64,000 nt of DNA from Mactra quadrangularis (GCA_025267735.1 CM046303.1:57429403-57493402), one strand, 5' to 3'; counted from the first letter of the stretch, positions 46,646 to 57,379 are shown. Program-made: numbers and translations. Notes: generated by a model not told the origin, from the sequence alone.

Positions 46646-48190
46646 TTGCCTGATTTCTACTCTAAGATCTGTCTGGTTATTTTATGACTGTTGTACACGT
46701 ATTGACTGTGAAGTTAAATCTAGTTTTAACTAGTTGGTTCCAGTACATATGTTATCATCATTGATGTTCTGCCGCGAGTATAGCTTAATTACGTATGTCC
46801 CATCTTTAAATTGTTGAGTGATGCAATGTCATTGCATAAAATATTAAGTAAGTATGATGTTATACAAGCTGGTTGCTAATTGCGGTAGCTGTCTGTGCAA
46901 GAATTGTCATTGAAGTTGTCATATCAAAATTGGTTTAGTTACAATAAATGAAAATATTACGTATTAAAATGGCTAGCCAGCTTGCAACGCGTATTTAAGT
47001 ATTTTCCCCCCGATGACTTCCATAATGGCCTGAGGGCCTTTGGGTCTTAGGTCATTATGGACTCGAGGGTGATTATCGCATAATGGCGGATAACAACTTA
47101 TCATTAACGTCTTTGATACGTATGTTCAGAACATGGTCTCGAGTCCCGTTTTATTGGCAATGCTTTTATGAAAGAATGAAGCATTGATTAAAACTAACTC
47201 GATTTTTAAATAAACAAAGAACAGTTTATCAACTTAAAGGACGAATAAATTACTTGCGAATATTCCGAGGACGACTGGAACGTTGAAGATATGGATTTAA
47301 GGCAAACTCCTCATAGTGCTCACGTCACGCTTTGCTATTTAGAAGCCGGTTTTTTTATATTTAATTTATGCATGGCTTGGCTTTGGTAAAACAATAGTCA
47401 ATCTATGTATTTAGTGTATAATGGCTAGATATTCGTCAAATTAAACACAGAATTGAATACAGTGGAAATTTGGGAGTTTGGTATTTTACAGCGTCAACGG
47501 TTGAGTTTCTGTTGAATTTGAATGTGGAAGTAAGTGATTCAAATATTTATCATGAAAATATTGTCAAATCCCGTGTAAGACTATTTTGTGTAGAATCTGT
47601 CCGTCTAAATCTAAAATTCTGTTTGACAATGACTCAAGAATTATTTCGGCCGCCATGTTTTAAGCAACTGTTACTTAATGGCGCACACGATGCACGTTCG
47701 CGCATTCAGCGCCTTTTATGCATTATAGGCGAGTTATAGGCGGCCGAAATCGCTTAATACGAGAAAAAGTCGCGTAATGGCCTTGCAGGCCTGTCAAGTT
47801 AGTTACAATTTATAGTAACAAACGTATTAATAAATACTTAATAAAGACGGGCTATACACTAATTCATGCAAGTCAGTTTTTGTTATTTAAACTTTCATTC
47901 TATTAGCACAACCTGACATTGATTTTACCAGGAATGGTTTTGCTGTAAAAGAAAACAATCAGTATATAAAAGATTGAATTGTTCCACCGGAATGCAATAT
48001 GTTTTCCTTCTCAGCCAGAGGGCATGTTACAATGATGTCAGTCAACTATACTACGTTACAAACATCCCCTTACTTAGATTAAGTTATCTATTTTCAGAAA
48101 CAATTGTTTAAGACAACGTGATTTCAAATATCTTACAATAGTTATAGGATCCGTAAATAATGAATGAAAACAGTATTGTCTTTGTGATAT
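46646..48190. other. No gene; GC-richer palindromic patch at 46990-47800
   Basis: Two stretches with similar wording, ccataatggcctgagggcct (about 47020) and cgtaatggccttgcaggcct (about 47775), bracket ~750 bp that includes ggtcattatggactcgaggg and gcgcattcagcgcctttta. They may be the ends of an unrecognised element. The 89-codon frame 47470-47739 inside it has no recognisable domain. Confidence 0.35.
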
Positions 48191-48832
48191 TGTCGTTCTT
48201 ATTTGTTTCTAACTGTGAAGTGTGCTCTTTCGTTTAACAAATACTACTCGCCTGAATTTAGAATCTAGTGTCCCGAAGGGGGAACGGGTTCGAATCTCAC
48301 CCGGGGAGGTTGTACCCTTCCATGAAAATTAGACTATATTGTCAATTTCCATTAATTAGATAATATGGAGAAGTTTCCGGCCTTGTGGAAGGGTAGGTGA
48401 GTACTGGTTATAGACAAGGGTCCAGGAAAGCTAGGTTAGGTGCGCTGGACGCCGTAAAATGACCTAAAATGTGTTTAATACGGCATTAAATCCAATTAAA
48501 AAAAATAATATTGTCGTTCTTAATTGTTTCTAACTGTGAAGTGTGTTCTTTCGTTTAACAAATACTACTCGCCTGGATTTAGAATCTAGTGTCCCGAAAG
48601 GGGTACGGGTTCGAATCCCACCCGAGGAGGTTATACATTTTCTTGAAAGTTTGACAATAATGTCGATTTTCCTCCATTAGTAATGCATATGGAGAAGTTT
48701 CGGGCCTTGTGGAAGGGTAGGTGAGTACTGGTTATAGACAAGGGTCCAGGAAAGCTAGGTTAGCTCGCCGAACGCCGTTATATGACCTATACAATGTGTT
48801 GCTATGGCGTATATCCCAACAAAAAAATAAGT
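48191..48832 (+). mobile_element. Tandem duplication carrying two SINE family A copies
   Basis: A unit of 321 bp occurs twice: tgtcgttctta (48191 and 48512), ctaactgtgaagtgtg, tcgtttaacaaatactactc, then the 5'-truncated SINE from about gtcccgaagggg with the B box gggttcgaatc. The first SINE ends in cggcattaaatccaatt. The second has a different 3' end (cgccgttatatgacctatac, gtgttgctatggcgt), which is the family B tail. The ~60 bp upstream of each SINE is duplicated too, so this is a segmental event and not two insertions. Confidence 0.88.
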
Positions 48833-49399
48833 ACACGTAATAAACAAATACTACAAAGAGTATACTGTATATCTTTTACTGACAATGTTTTATTTTTTAC
48901 GCAATGCTATTGTTGTACAATATATTTGTTTTGAAGTATAATGCGACTTAATTTACTCAAGCAAGAAAATAATGAATATGTCATATATCATTTATGTAAA
49001 CATGGCATGTTTTTGCACTATTATTTTTGGACTCATCTATTTTTTGGGGAAACGCAAAAGTCCGAACTATTATGAAATAGTTTTCAAAATTTCACTTTTC
49101 TGATAGCAATTCTAATAGTTCAGTACTATTTATTGCTATATGCAATCTTACTTTGTGAAAACTTGTTTTTAAATCGCTGATAATGGAAAACTTCCGAAAA
49201 TATTCACTCATCCCATTTTTTGACAGTTAGGCTCTTCTTTGTTAGATTGACACGCCAAGTTAAAATATTCAACCACTCATAACAATATTTAAATTTTGCA
49301 GAAACAAGTTTTATACATACATGTATATATAAAAGTTGGCAAAAATATCTCCTTACATATCTGTTTTGTATATATATGGGCTAGTTTCATTTAAATATT
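48833..49399. other. No recognisable feature
   Basis: AT-rich spacer preceding the LINE relic. The 5' limit of the LINE is uncertain and could extend into it. Confidence 0.4.
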
Positions 49400-50165
49400 C
49401 GTAAACGTTTTGGAAAAATACAAAGATTTTACACATTTATATACTGACGGTTCTAAAGATGGTAACAAAGTAGGTTGCGCTGCATATGGAAATTCTTTTG
49501 TAGCGAGAATGCGACTGCCCGACAAGGCATCTATTTTTACTGCCTAAGTCAAAGCAATAGATCTAGCTTTAACGCACGTATCAAGTAGTATTCATAACAA
49601 GTATCCATGTATTATTTTCTCAGATTCTCTATCTGTATTATTGGCCATAAAATCGTAGTTCAGATAATATTCTTTTTAAAAGTATCGTATTAAAATAACA
49701 TGAACTTTTAAAATCTAAAATAGTTCACCTCTGCTGGATACCCAGTTACATGACATTAAGCCAACCCTTGATTAATCTTGGTCAATAATATTTGCTAATC
49801 GACGAGTTAAAATTATAATTACGCGATGTAGAATTGGCCATACCAGATTAACACATTCATACCTTCTCAAAGAATAGTAGCACCTAAATGTATACCATGT
49901 GACGAGCATTTCAATGTAAAACACGTTCTCCTTGACTGCCAGGATCTCAAATACATTCGTGACAAACATTTTAAAGTAAACTCACTTAAAGAACTTTTTG
50001 AGTCAGTACCATCATATTCAATACTTAACTTTTTGAAGAAAATAAATATTTATAATAAAATATAGGATTGTAAATCATTACTATCGATTGAATTGATAGT
50101 ATCATCAAATGTTTTCGGCGCGATATGACCTTTTTGTGTTGGTGCGCCGTAAACCCAAACAAACA
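49400..50165 (+). pseudogene. Decayed non-LTR retrotransposon: ORF2 C-terminus (RNase H, CCHC-like tail) and 3' UTR
   Basis: Translation from about 49419 gives YKDFTHLYTDGSKDG, the first catalytic Asp motif of RNase H. A block follows ending SIFTA-stop-VKAIDLAL, where the usual catalytic Glu (AEL/AEV) is a taa stop. Then comes IIFSDSLSVLLAIKS with the next catalytic Asp. A fragment reading CWIPSYM, near 49733, matches the WIPSHxG motif. After frameshifts, RIGHTRLTHSYLLK (about 49827) and CIPCDEHFNVKHVLLDC (about 49892) match the C-terminal Cys/His region of such ORF2 proteins, and the frame ends at a stop near 50065. The 3' UTR carries a stem-loop and ends in cccaaacaaacaaa. The reverse transcriptase and endonuclease are absent. 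RNase H places it in an RNase H-bearing LINE clade (I group or similar). It is dead: at least two stops and frameshifts. Confidence 0.88.
50116..50149 (+). promoter_or_regulatory. LINE 3' stem-loop shared with SINE tails
   Basis: cggcgc (50116-50121) pairs with gcgccg (50144-50149). The 22-nt loop contains gatatgacc and ttgtgttg. The same loop words sit between cgccgt and acggcg in SINE families A and B. In LINEs of the stringent type, a 3' stem-loop is what the reverse transcriptase binds. Here that role is inferred. Confidence 0.65.
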
Positions 50166-50635
50166 AAGAAACATCATTTAACTATTACTGCCGAAGCACT
50201 CATGCCAAAATCTTACATGAATCACGCGATAAACTTTGATCGTACTTAGAAAACTTGTGTAAAATTCATTATTATTTTAGTTTATCTTGAAAATAAAAAC
50301 AAGACAAAACAATTGAAATAAGAATCGTTCAATAATATAAACACATAAACACATAAATAAATGTAATTGTCTTATTTTTCCTATCAATTGTTTTCACAGA
50401 AAATGTCTTGTCGAATTTTAAGTTCCATGATAAGACATATTTGTACAAAAATAAAAGTTATGACCATGTATGATAAAATTATGCCTATACTACATACAGT
50501 ACATGTTTCATATCTAGGAATATCTAATTTCGTTAAAATGAAACTAAGAAACTCATTTGACGTATTTTTTTCTAATTTCAGGATAGTCGCCGTTCTTCGT
50601 AGTTCGTGTAGGTGAAATTTGTACTAAACTGTCAT
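50166..50635. other. No recognisable feature
   Basis: AT-rich. The 82-codon plus frame 50367-50615 shows no domain. Confidence 0.4.
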
Positions 50636-50870
50636 TTTAATTAATTTTATGAGTTTCATTTGACTTTGTTATTGAATAAATACTCGTACTGCTATGCTAC
50701 AATCGATCGATGTAAGATACTGCGACTGATGCGAGATAATACTAGAAATTCCTCGCTAGGAGGAACGACATCATATACTTATTTGGCAACACAAACAAAT
50801 TCAATAATTTGATCGAGAAGAAAATGCGTTTTGGTTTATTTTGGGTAACGTTTAAAGTACACGAACAACT
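50636..50870. repeat. Dispersed repeat (CAATCGATCGAT family), copy 1
   Basis: Ordered words: tttgactttgttattgaata, aatac, tgctacaatcgatcgatgta, gctag, tacttatttggcaacacaaa, tgatcgagaag. The same order is at 54536-54775 and 60964-61190. No inverted ends were found, so the class is unknown. Confidence 0.8.
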
Positions 50871-50883
50871 ATGTACGACGAAC

Positions 50884-51217
50884 CCCTGCTCTGCGTTCAG
50901 TTACCGCAAACGTTACAAAACGTTCCGTAGCGATACATTCGGAACTCCTCGGCCATTCGCTGCGAATAATCTCGGACATATTTAGACGCTATTTTGAAAC
51001 TACCGGTGTTATAGTAAACAAATATATGATCGTTTAGGCATTGAGTGATGTTTCGTTTTTAGTCCGTAAATTTTGACATATCACTCATTGCCTTAACGAT
51101 CTCATATTAGTGTATTAGATTAGGTTATTCGCAGCGAATGGTCGAGGAGTTCCGAATGTATCGTTATGTAACGTTCTATAACGTTCTGTAACGTTTTGTG
51201 TAATTGAACACGCTACT
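50884..51217. mobile_element. Long foldback MITE (ACGTT family), copy 2
   Basis: The left end ctgcgttcagttaccgcaaa (50891) and the right end gttttgtgtaattgaacacg flank arms with gatacattcggaactcctcg / cgaggagttccgaatgtatc. The middle holds caaatatatgatcgtttagg and catatttagacgctatttt. The two outermost ends are not identical to each other (ccctgc(c/t)ctgcgttcag versus cagtagcgtgttcaatt), and copy 3 shows the same asymmetry in opposite orientation, so it is a family trait. Confidence 0.92.
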
Positions 51218-52351
51218 GGTCGTTTACATATAATAGGTCATAAGTGTTTATGTACTTTAAATAATGGGCTTGTCGACGCAATATGTTATAAGCATTTATG
51301 TGATGCACTACATCGTTTTACTAGTATAAAAACAAGCCATTTTGATTGACATTCAAACTTAATGATAGTAAGATCATTATAACTACACTGTAAAGTGAAT
51401 ATGTTGATATGTCAACCTAACAGAGCTTTAAAAACATCATAATATTTCACCTCAAAATATTGAAAATTTGATTGAGCAGGCACATTATGCAACCTAATTG
51501 GTATGTTAGAAAGACATTTTTTCTAGCAATCAGCGTGTACTTAAACAACTTCGAAGCATTAGTGTGGTCTTTTATTGGACTTATTACTATATTATGATTA
51601 TGGATATAAAGGAAATGTCTTCAAACTAACAATGATGTTTGAGCAATATAGACCAAAATCAAAGATGTACAGAAACAATTTTATGACTTCGAATTATAGT
51701 ATCACATGGTAGAAAATAAGAGTGGCCTAAGGTCTATATACATCTTCGACTATATTTTGTTATTTCTTGTTAACTATTATCGCCTAGACCTCAATATTGA
51801 AATATAATTAGATTTACGAACGGGACAATGCACTAACTTACATTGTGTTTGTCTAGATTGCATTCTACTCATAGCTCTGGCAAAATATACGAAATAAAAT
51901 GTAATAAGAATTCCGTACAAACAATTGTATCTTTATTGTTAATAAATCCTGTTTGTTTAGCCATTTGGGCCATTAGGACAAAATACATGTATTTACAAAT
52001 ATCTGTTTGAGCATGCTTTTGGTAATTCCTTATAAGCAAATATGAAAAAAGTAAATCAATTGTGGTATTCCAATGATTCTTCCATGTGCACTGTGCATTA
52101 ATTGTTTGTGATAGTGCTTACATGTCATTTTTTTCAATCCGATGATACACTAGTAAAAGTTCATAATTGACATTACATTGGACACATTTCTAAATATTCC
52201 AATGAAAAGGATTAACGTATATTTGGACAAACTTAACAAAATCGCATGTCTTACTTACTTTGTTAAACAAATTGGTCACTTGTCTTAGGACGTGGTTATA
52301 CATCTAGTAGCATCAGCGTAATGTAAAATGCGGCTATGTATGAGTAGATCT
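51218..52351. other. No recognisable feature
   Basis: AT-rich unique-looking sequence. I see no gene and no repeat. Confidence 0.45.
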
Positions 52352-52593
52352 GGAACCATTTTCACAAAAATTCTTAAGAAAAAAGTTATCGTCTGTCAGT
52401 TTCATATAAAAAGCAGTTCAAAGTCAGATAGATTATAAGCATAACTATGATCATGATATTCAAAAGGTATACACAATTCTACACGATTCTATAATATTTG
52501 GAATTGATAAGCCAAAAAATGAGGGTAATATTAATGTTTCTTGCTTTTGACTTACGAAGATTTTTTTCGTAAGAATTTTTGTGAAAAGCACCA
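52352..52593. mobile_element. MITE with TTTTCACAAAAATTCTTA inverted ends
   Basis: Left ggaaccattttcacaaaaat, right on the other strand ggtgcttttcacaaaaattc, both continuing through ttctta and then a(a/c)gaaaaaa. About 240 bp, with no coding capacity. A second small hairpin (cttacgaagatttttttcgtaag type) lies just inside the right end. The target duplication was not recognised. Confidence 0.78.
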
Positions 52594-52639
52594 CTGATAT
52601 TTAAATCACTTGTACCTTGTAATCTTGCAACTTGTCAAA

Positions 52640-52790
52640 ATATACACCAAATTAGTTTAATCACTCAAAACCGATGGCTCAACTTTCCAGACAACTTGTG
52701 TTATTGTTAAGTTACCATTTGCGAAGTTCCAAATATAAGTTTTAATGTATCTACCACAAATGCAAGAAATGAAGAGTTTACACAAGTATC
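52640..52790. repeat. Diverged duplicate shared with 56690-56820
   Basis: Shared ordered words: ttaccagac / tttccagac, gttgctaag / attgttaag, gcgatgttccaa / gcgaagttccaa, taagttt, tctagtacaaat / tctaccacaaat, gcaagaa. Moderate identity only. It may be part of a larger old duplication of this region. Confidence 0.45.
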
Positions 52791-52908
52791 TAAAATATAT
52801 GATACATGTACTATGCAGATTATTACTTATGGGAAAATAGTGATCTTTGATAACATCTTTAGTTCGTTTTTTTCTTAACTGTCACGTTGAGTAAGAGTTC
52901 TTTGTCTT

Positions 52909-53190
52909 TGTTTGTTTTGTTTTGTTTTGTTGGGTTAAACGCCGTAGCAACACATTGTATAGGTCATATAACGGCGGTCAATTAACCTACTCACTCCTCC
53001 TGGAAAGGCTAACCAACTACTTAGCACATACTCCCGTCAGTGACTGACAGCTGCCCTACATAATTAAGAATCATTGGTTGGAGGGACAATGGTCGTAGAA
53101 ATGATTTCATGATCATATCCACCCGGGAATCTAACCCGCGACCTCTCGATCAGTAGACTTGCGTGCTACCAACTGAACTAGCCGGGCGGC
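52909..53190 (-). mobile_element. SINE family B, internally shortened
   Basis: Minus strand starts gccgcccggctagttcagtt and ends in a (TTTTG)n tail. The body lacks about 30 bp around the ttagcctttccagg / taaatccagagat junction, and the catactttcgtgg segment is also missing. Imperfect flanking repeats (ctttgtct / ccttgtct) may be its target duplication. Confidence 0.88.
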
Positions 53191-53764
53191 TGTGCTCCTT
53201 GTCTAACACTCGTTAGACATCAAAGAGTTTGCCTCTCCAATACTACATGATGTATTCGCTCGAGTTTGAGTCAATATAAAATGTTCTTCTTTTGTTTCGT
53301 CCAAATGCCTTTGATGGAAGCTATAGACGAGTAAATTAATTAGAACTGTGTGTGGTTTTCATTGATCAATAATATAATTTCAGTTTCATTACGAAGGTGT
53401 TATATAGTTGCTTCAATCATGTGAGTTAATCATTCTCATTTTAATTATTTGATTGTTGCATATTTAAGTTGGACAAATTGAATGAAATGAAAAACATGAT
53501 GTTATCAAGTCATAGGAAATTGCTTATTTTCAAGCTGGTAACACGGTTAAGGGACTAAAAATGTGCACGGTACCAAACACAAGAGTAACTGCCGAAAGAA
53601 ACAATTAATAATACATAATTGTATTGAAGAAAACAAGTGCATGAAAATAAAGTGTACTCACAATGAAATGGTCAATCAATTATACAACATGCATATTCTT
53701 CTTCAACTAACCGCATATTAAAATACAATTACTAGTTGTAATTAAACATAGAATAAATAACCAA
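53191..53764. other. No recognisable feature
   Basis: AT-rich. The right part just precedes the LINE fragment and could contain more of it in unrecognisable form. Confidence 0.4.
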
Positions 53765-54019
53765 TTTAAACAAGAGTGGCGAACTTCAATATCTGCGATG
53801 CTGAAACTGCACTATTACTGTAAATTTAAAACAGAGTTTGAATTTGAAAAATATTTAAGCATTATTACTACTAACAGTTTACGAATTCATCTTTCAAAAT
53901 TTAGACTTATTAATCACAAATTGGAAATTAGAAACGGTAGAATCGCAGGTAATGAACGTAGCCAACGCTTGTGTAAATTGTGTACCCAAAATTGTAAAAC
54001 TGTAAAAGATAGTGAATGA
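53765..54019 (+). pseudogene. Fragment of a second LINE ORF2, C-terminal tail
   Basis: The frame reads KQEWRTSISAMLKLHYYC, then FKTEFEFEKYL, LSKFRLINHKLEIRNGR and RLCKLC before a stop at 54017-54019. The KFR-x-x-NHKLxIExGR pattern followed by a C-x-x-C pair is familiar from the C-terminal end of reverse-transcriptase proteins of non-LTR elements in marine invertebrates. It differs from the LINE at 49.4 kb, so a second lineage is present. Only ~85 codons survive, without catalytic domains. Confidence 0.7.
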
Positions 54020-54084
54020 GTGATAATGGATTGTTGGTAGAACGGCAGCCAAATGGTCGATGGGGAATCAGGCCGGATGCCACG

Positions 54085-54323
54085 AAAATCCATGATTGCA
54101 AGGTGCAAAGTTGGATTCTAATCCAGGGCTCCCACCTGAACATCCATCATTATCAGTGCCCGCGCGTCCCACCAACCATCATGCATTATATAGTGGTCAG
54201 ATAAAGTTAAAGTGATAAAGGGTATGATAAGATTATGAATAAAGGCAGCTACCGACTAATGGAAACCAGACAAGATACCTTGAAAAATCCATGATTGCAA
54301 GGTGCAAAGTTGGATTCTAATCC
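54085..54323. repeat. Two-copy ~40-bp direct repeat
   Basis: aaaatccatgattgcaaggt followed by gcaaagttggattctaatcc occurs exactly at 54085 and again at 54283 (offset about 198). The ggattctaatcc end resembles a B box, but no A box or tRNA fold accompanies it. Confidence 0.8.
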
Positions 54324-54535
54324 AAAGATCCCTCAAGATCTTCTGGTATATCTTCTCTAGATTGTATGAAAAAGAGAACGCGCGGAATGATAATTATAAA
54401 ATATTTATGACTTGAACTAAACTTTAAAATTATTCTGTTTTGAAGAATGGAAAATTCGATGCAATTTATATAAGTTTTTCTACAAAAGAGACACCATTCT
54501 TGTTGTATATGTAATCCGCTCTTAAAAGACATTTT

Positions 54536-54775
54536 CATTAATTTTATAGCTTTTGTTCGTCTTTGTTATTGGATAAACACCGTTATGCTGCTATCGATCG
54601 ATTAAAGATATTGCAACCAAAAAGCTAGAAACTCTCGCTAGAAGAATCGTCACCATAGACGCATTTGGCAACACAAATGCAATGTATATTTATAGACATA
54701 TGAAGCAAAACTAATTTGATTGAGATGCGAATGTATTTCGTTTTATTTCGATTGACGTTTTAAGCCGAGTACATA
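54536..54775. repeat. Dispersed repeat (CAATCGATCGAT family), copy 2
   Basis: Ordered words ctttgttattggataaac, tgctgctatcgatcgattaa, agaaactctcgctagaagaa, catttggcaacacaaatg, aaactaatttgattgagat. See copy 1 at 50636. Confidence 0.8.
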
Positions 54776-55287
54776 AAAAACGATTGTCTGTAGAAACATG
54801 ACCATTTTATTGTATTAAGACTAAATGTATATTGTATATTTCTAAAGGGGATTCATGTCACTAGATGTACGACTGGGGCAAAACAATGGTAAAGAAATAA
54901 TTGAATTTGAATTCTAAAAGAAAATCCTTAGGGGGGGGGGCAATTTTCATAAACTTCTATATTGTTAGAGGTTCCTAAGACCGTTTTGCTAAGTAAAGAA
55001 ATGTTAAGAATATGTTTTCTTATTTAATAATACATATCAAGTTCTTCTCTTCTATTGGAAAAATGAATTTAGAAGATTTATGAATATTCTCGTACAAACA
55101 AAGACTTTTCATGCATGTATATATCATAATAAAAGTTTTGAAAGTCGATGCTAACTTAATTCCTATTTCTAGTATTTTGCATGGTCTCATAACGTTATGA
55201 CGGAGAAAATATCAGACTTGGACATTTTTTGAGATAAATAATCATTAAACGCAATCTTGACATTTCATGTACCATGTATGATATATA
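54776..55287. other. Spacer with a G10 run
   Basis: Ten consecutive G at 54931-54940 in otherwise AT-rich DNA. Nothing else is recognised. Confidence 0.5.
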
Positions 55288-55290
55288 CTT

Positions 55291-55878
55291 TAAGCCTGTT
55301 TCACATCAGCCGTGCGATTTTTTTGTCGTACGATTTTTACTGCGAACGAAATCGCAGACGAATCGCAGCCGCCGCAGATACAAAAAACTTTCTGTGCAAT
55401 CGTCGTGCGGCGGTCGTGCGACTCTCTCACGAGCCGTAGGTTGTTCGTCGCACGTGTTTACGCACGACTGCCGTGCGATAATCGCGAGGCTGTCGTATAA
55501 ACACTAACGACTGTCGTAAGACTGTCAGGAGATTTCGAAAAGTTTCGTACGTCATCCGTACGACAATCGCAAACTTGTACGAGAGTCGTACGATATTCAT
55601 GCGGACGCCTAATTCTTTAACTGACGTGCGACTGTCTCAAGAATGACATACGGTTGTCTTACGGCAGTCGCACGACTGTCTTGCGGGCTCCAAAATTCCA
55701 AACATCGCAACGAGATCGCAAGAAAAATAAGCATGTTGAAAATTTGATTTGCGACGTCTACAACGATGCGATCACCTGAAAAAAAACGCACGACTGTCTT
55801 GCGGCGTTCGTACGAAGTTCTGCGATTTTTCAGAAAATGTTGTCGTACGGCTGCCGCAAGCGTGATGTGAAATAGGCT
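55291..55878. mobile_element. PIF/Harbinger-like non-autonomous element, TTA duplication
   Basis: 588 bp with termini agcctgtttcacatca (left) and, on the other strand, agcctatttcacatca (right). TTA lies directly outside both ends (55288-55290 and 55879-55881). A 3-bp TTA/TAA duplication is the PIF/Harbinger signature. The interior is strikingly GC-richer and packed with cgtacgac, gtcgtacg, cgcacgactg and tcgcag words in both orientations, so it can fold extensively. The open frames inside (55257-55507, several frames) are arginine/alanine-rich translations of these words, not a transposase. Confidence 0.88.
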
Positions 55879-55881
55879 TTA

Positions 55882-56270
55882 GGTAACACTTGTATCGCTT
55901 TGAACGTCGCGGTTAGAATCAATACATGCATTATGTGTTATAAACTTTTATTAAATGACACACGCAGTCCTTTATACTAGGTTTCCAGGTTTTGATGTTT
56001 TTGACTTCGTTTCCAAATCAACGTACCTTTCAACCAAATAAGTATCACAATAACCTTAGTATGTAAGATCATTTGTGTTACATTATTATATTATAAATTG
56101 AATACTAAAATAATCCACACCTCTATAGGGTAAATGAAAATGCCATTTATTTAATAAATGACAAAATCCGTACATAAAAAGGTGTAATTAATCATATCAG
56201 GAACAGCAACAGTGAAACATAGAGTTACAATTTCCACACAGCCAAAAAGCAAAAAAAAAATATAAATTTA
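55882..56270. other. No recognisable feature
   Basis: AT-rich spacer. Confidence 0.4.
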
Positions 56271-56505
56271 TTTTGTTGGCGTTAACGCCGTAGAAACACA
56301 TTGTATAGGTCATATAACGGTGTCCAGCGCACCTAACCTAGCTTTCCTGGACCCTTGTTTATAACTAATAATCAGCTACCCTTCTACAAGGTCGGACACT
56401 TTTCCATATACCTTATTAATGGAGGAAATTGACATGGCTGTCAAATTTTCATAGACGGGTATAACCTTCTCGGGTAGGATTCGAACCCGTACCTCTTTGT
56501 CGGCT
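56271..56505 (-). mobile_element. SINE family A, 5'-truncated
   Basis: Minus strand from about 56490: B-box region gggttcgaatcctacccgag, ggttatacccgtctatgaaa, attaataaggtatatgg, then ggtccaggaaagctaggtta and gcgctggacaccgttatatg. The 3' stem-loop ends tgtgtttctacggcgttaac. The A box is lost. Confidence 0.87.
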
Positions 56506-56689
56506 GGCATGTATTTTCTTATTTATGTAATTATGTTTTATCAGATTTATACACATTTTAGCCTGATAAAATTATACCAGACATTTGTTTTTTCCGTTTG
56601 CATGTTAACCGTATGATTAAAGCATATTTATTATAATCTGACAGAATATTAAAAAAACTTTTATGTTGTACACGCTTGGTAAATTAACT

Positions 56690-56820
56690 CCTCAAAATGA
56701 GCTTAAGCACGTAAAACTCTTGTCGCAATTTACCAGACGATTCGTTTGGTTGCTAAGATACTGTTGGCGATGTTCCAATTGTAAGTTTAAATAATCTAGT
56801 ACAAATCCAAGAATGACAGG
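56690..56820. repeat. Diverged duplicate shared with 52640-52790
   Basis: Partner of 52640-52790 (see there for the shared words). Confidence 0.45.
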
Positions 56821-57024
56821 CGAACATAGTCTCAAAGAGAGCTTAAGACAAATTGATTTTGCACAAAAAGTTAAATTTTTTATTGATGTTTTCTTAGCAC
56901 TTTACATACAATTTTAGTTCGTACAAAATAACATAGCATGTTTGTGCAAACATTAAAATAAACCAATCCATTCCAAAGATTGCGCAGTACTGAAAATAAA
57001 AGTTGTATATTTTATTGGCAAGGC

Positions 57025-57095
57025 GGATAAGCCACCACCGTCTTAGTCAATAATGGTCGTTATGGTAGAACGCTTTACCATTACACCAACAGAAG
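57025..57095 (-). mobile_element. tRNA-like SINE head (family D), decayed
   Basis: Minus strand has cttctgttggtgtaatggta and aagcgttctaccat, resembling the A-box end of a tRNA and of the copy at 32655-32735. The B box is not recognisable. Confidence 0.45.
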
Positions 57096-57379
57096 TCATT
57101 GCGTATTTATTTCCAGTACTTCTTTCAATGCCTAAAGTTTGTCTTACATAAAGTAGTAAGATTACATGATCTCGTCAATCAATCATACATTGATGAGTTC
57201 ATAGTATAATGACGGTTATGAATGATGTATAAACATAGAATTAATTAAGCTACGGTGGTGTTCTGACCGCACCGGAACCAATACCACCAATGTAAACAGT
57301 AATTAAATGGTATAAATAGCAATCACATATAAAAAAAACCACTTCGAGTTGATCACATATTGGACTTTCTTGTACCTAT

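Noticed and set aside
47020..47800. Possible transposon bounded by ataatggcct / cgtaatggcct words
   Set aside because: The end words are in the same orientation, short and inexact, and I could not find inverted ends or a target duplication.
54931..54940. G10 run as a possible G-quadruplex
   Set aside because: A single G tract without three neighbouring tracts cannot form an intramolecular quadruplex. Probably a slippage tract.
55257..55507. Overlapping arginine-rich frames in three registers
   Set aside because: Translations of the CGTACG/CGCACG repeat interior of the Harbinger-like element, with no transposase motif.
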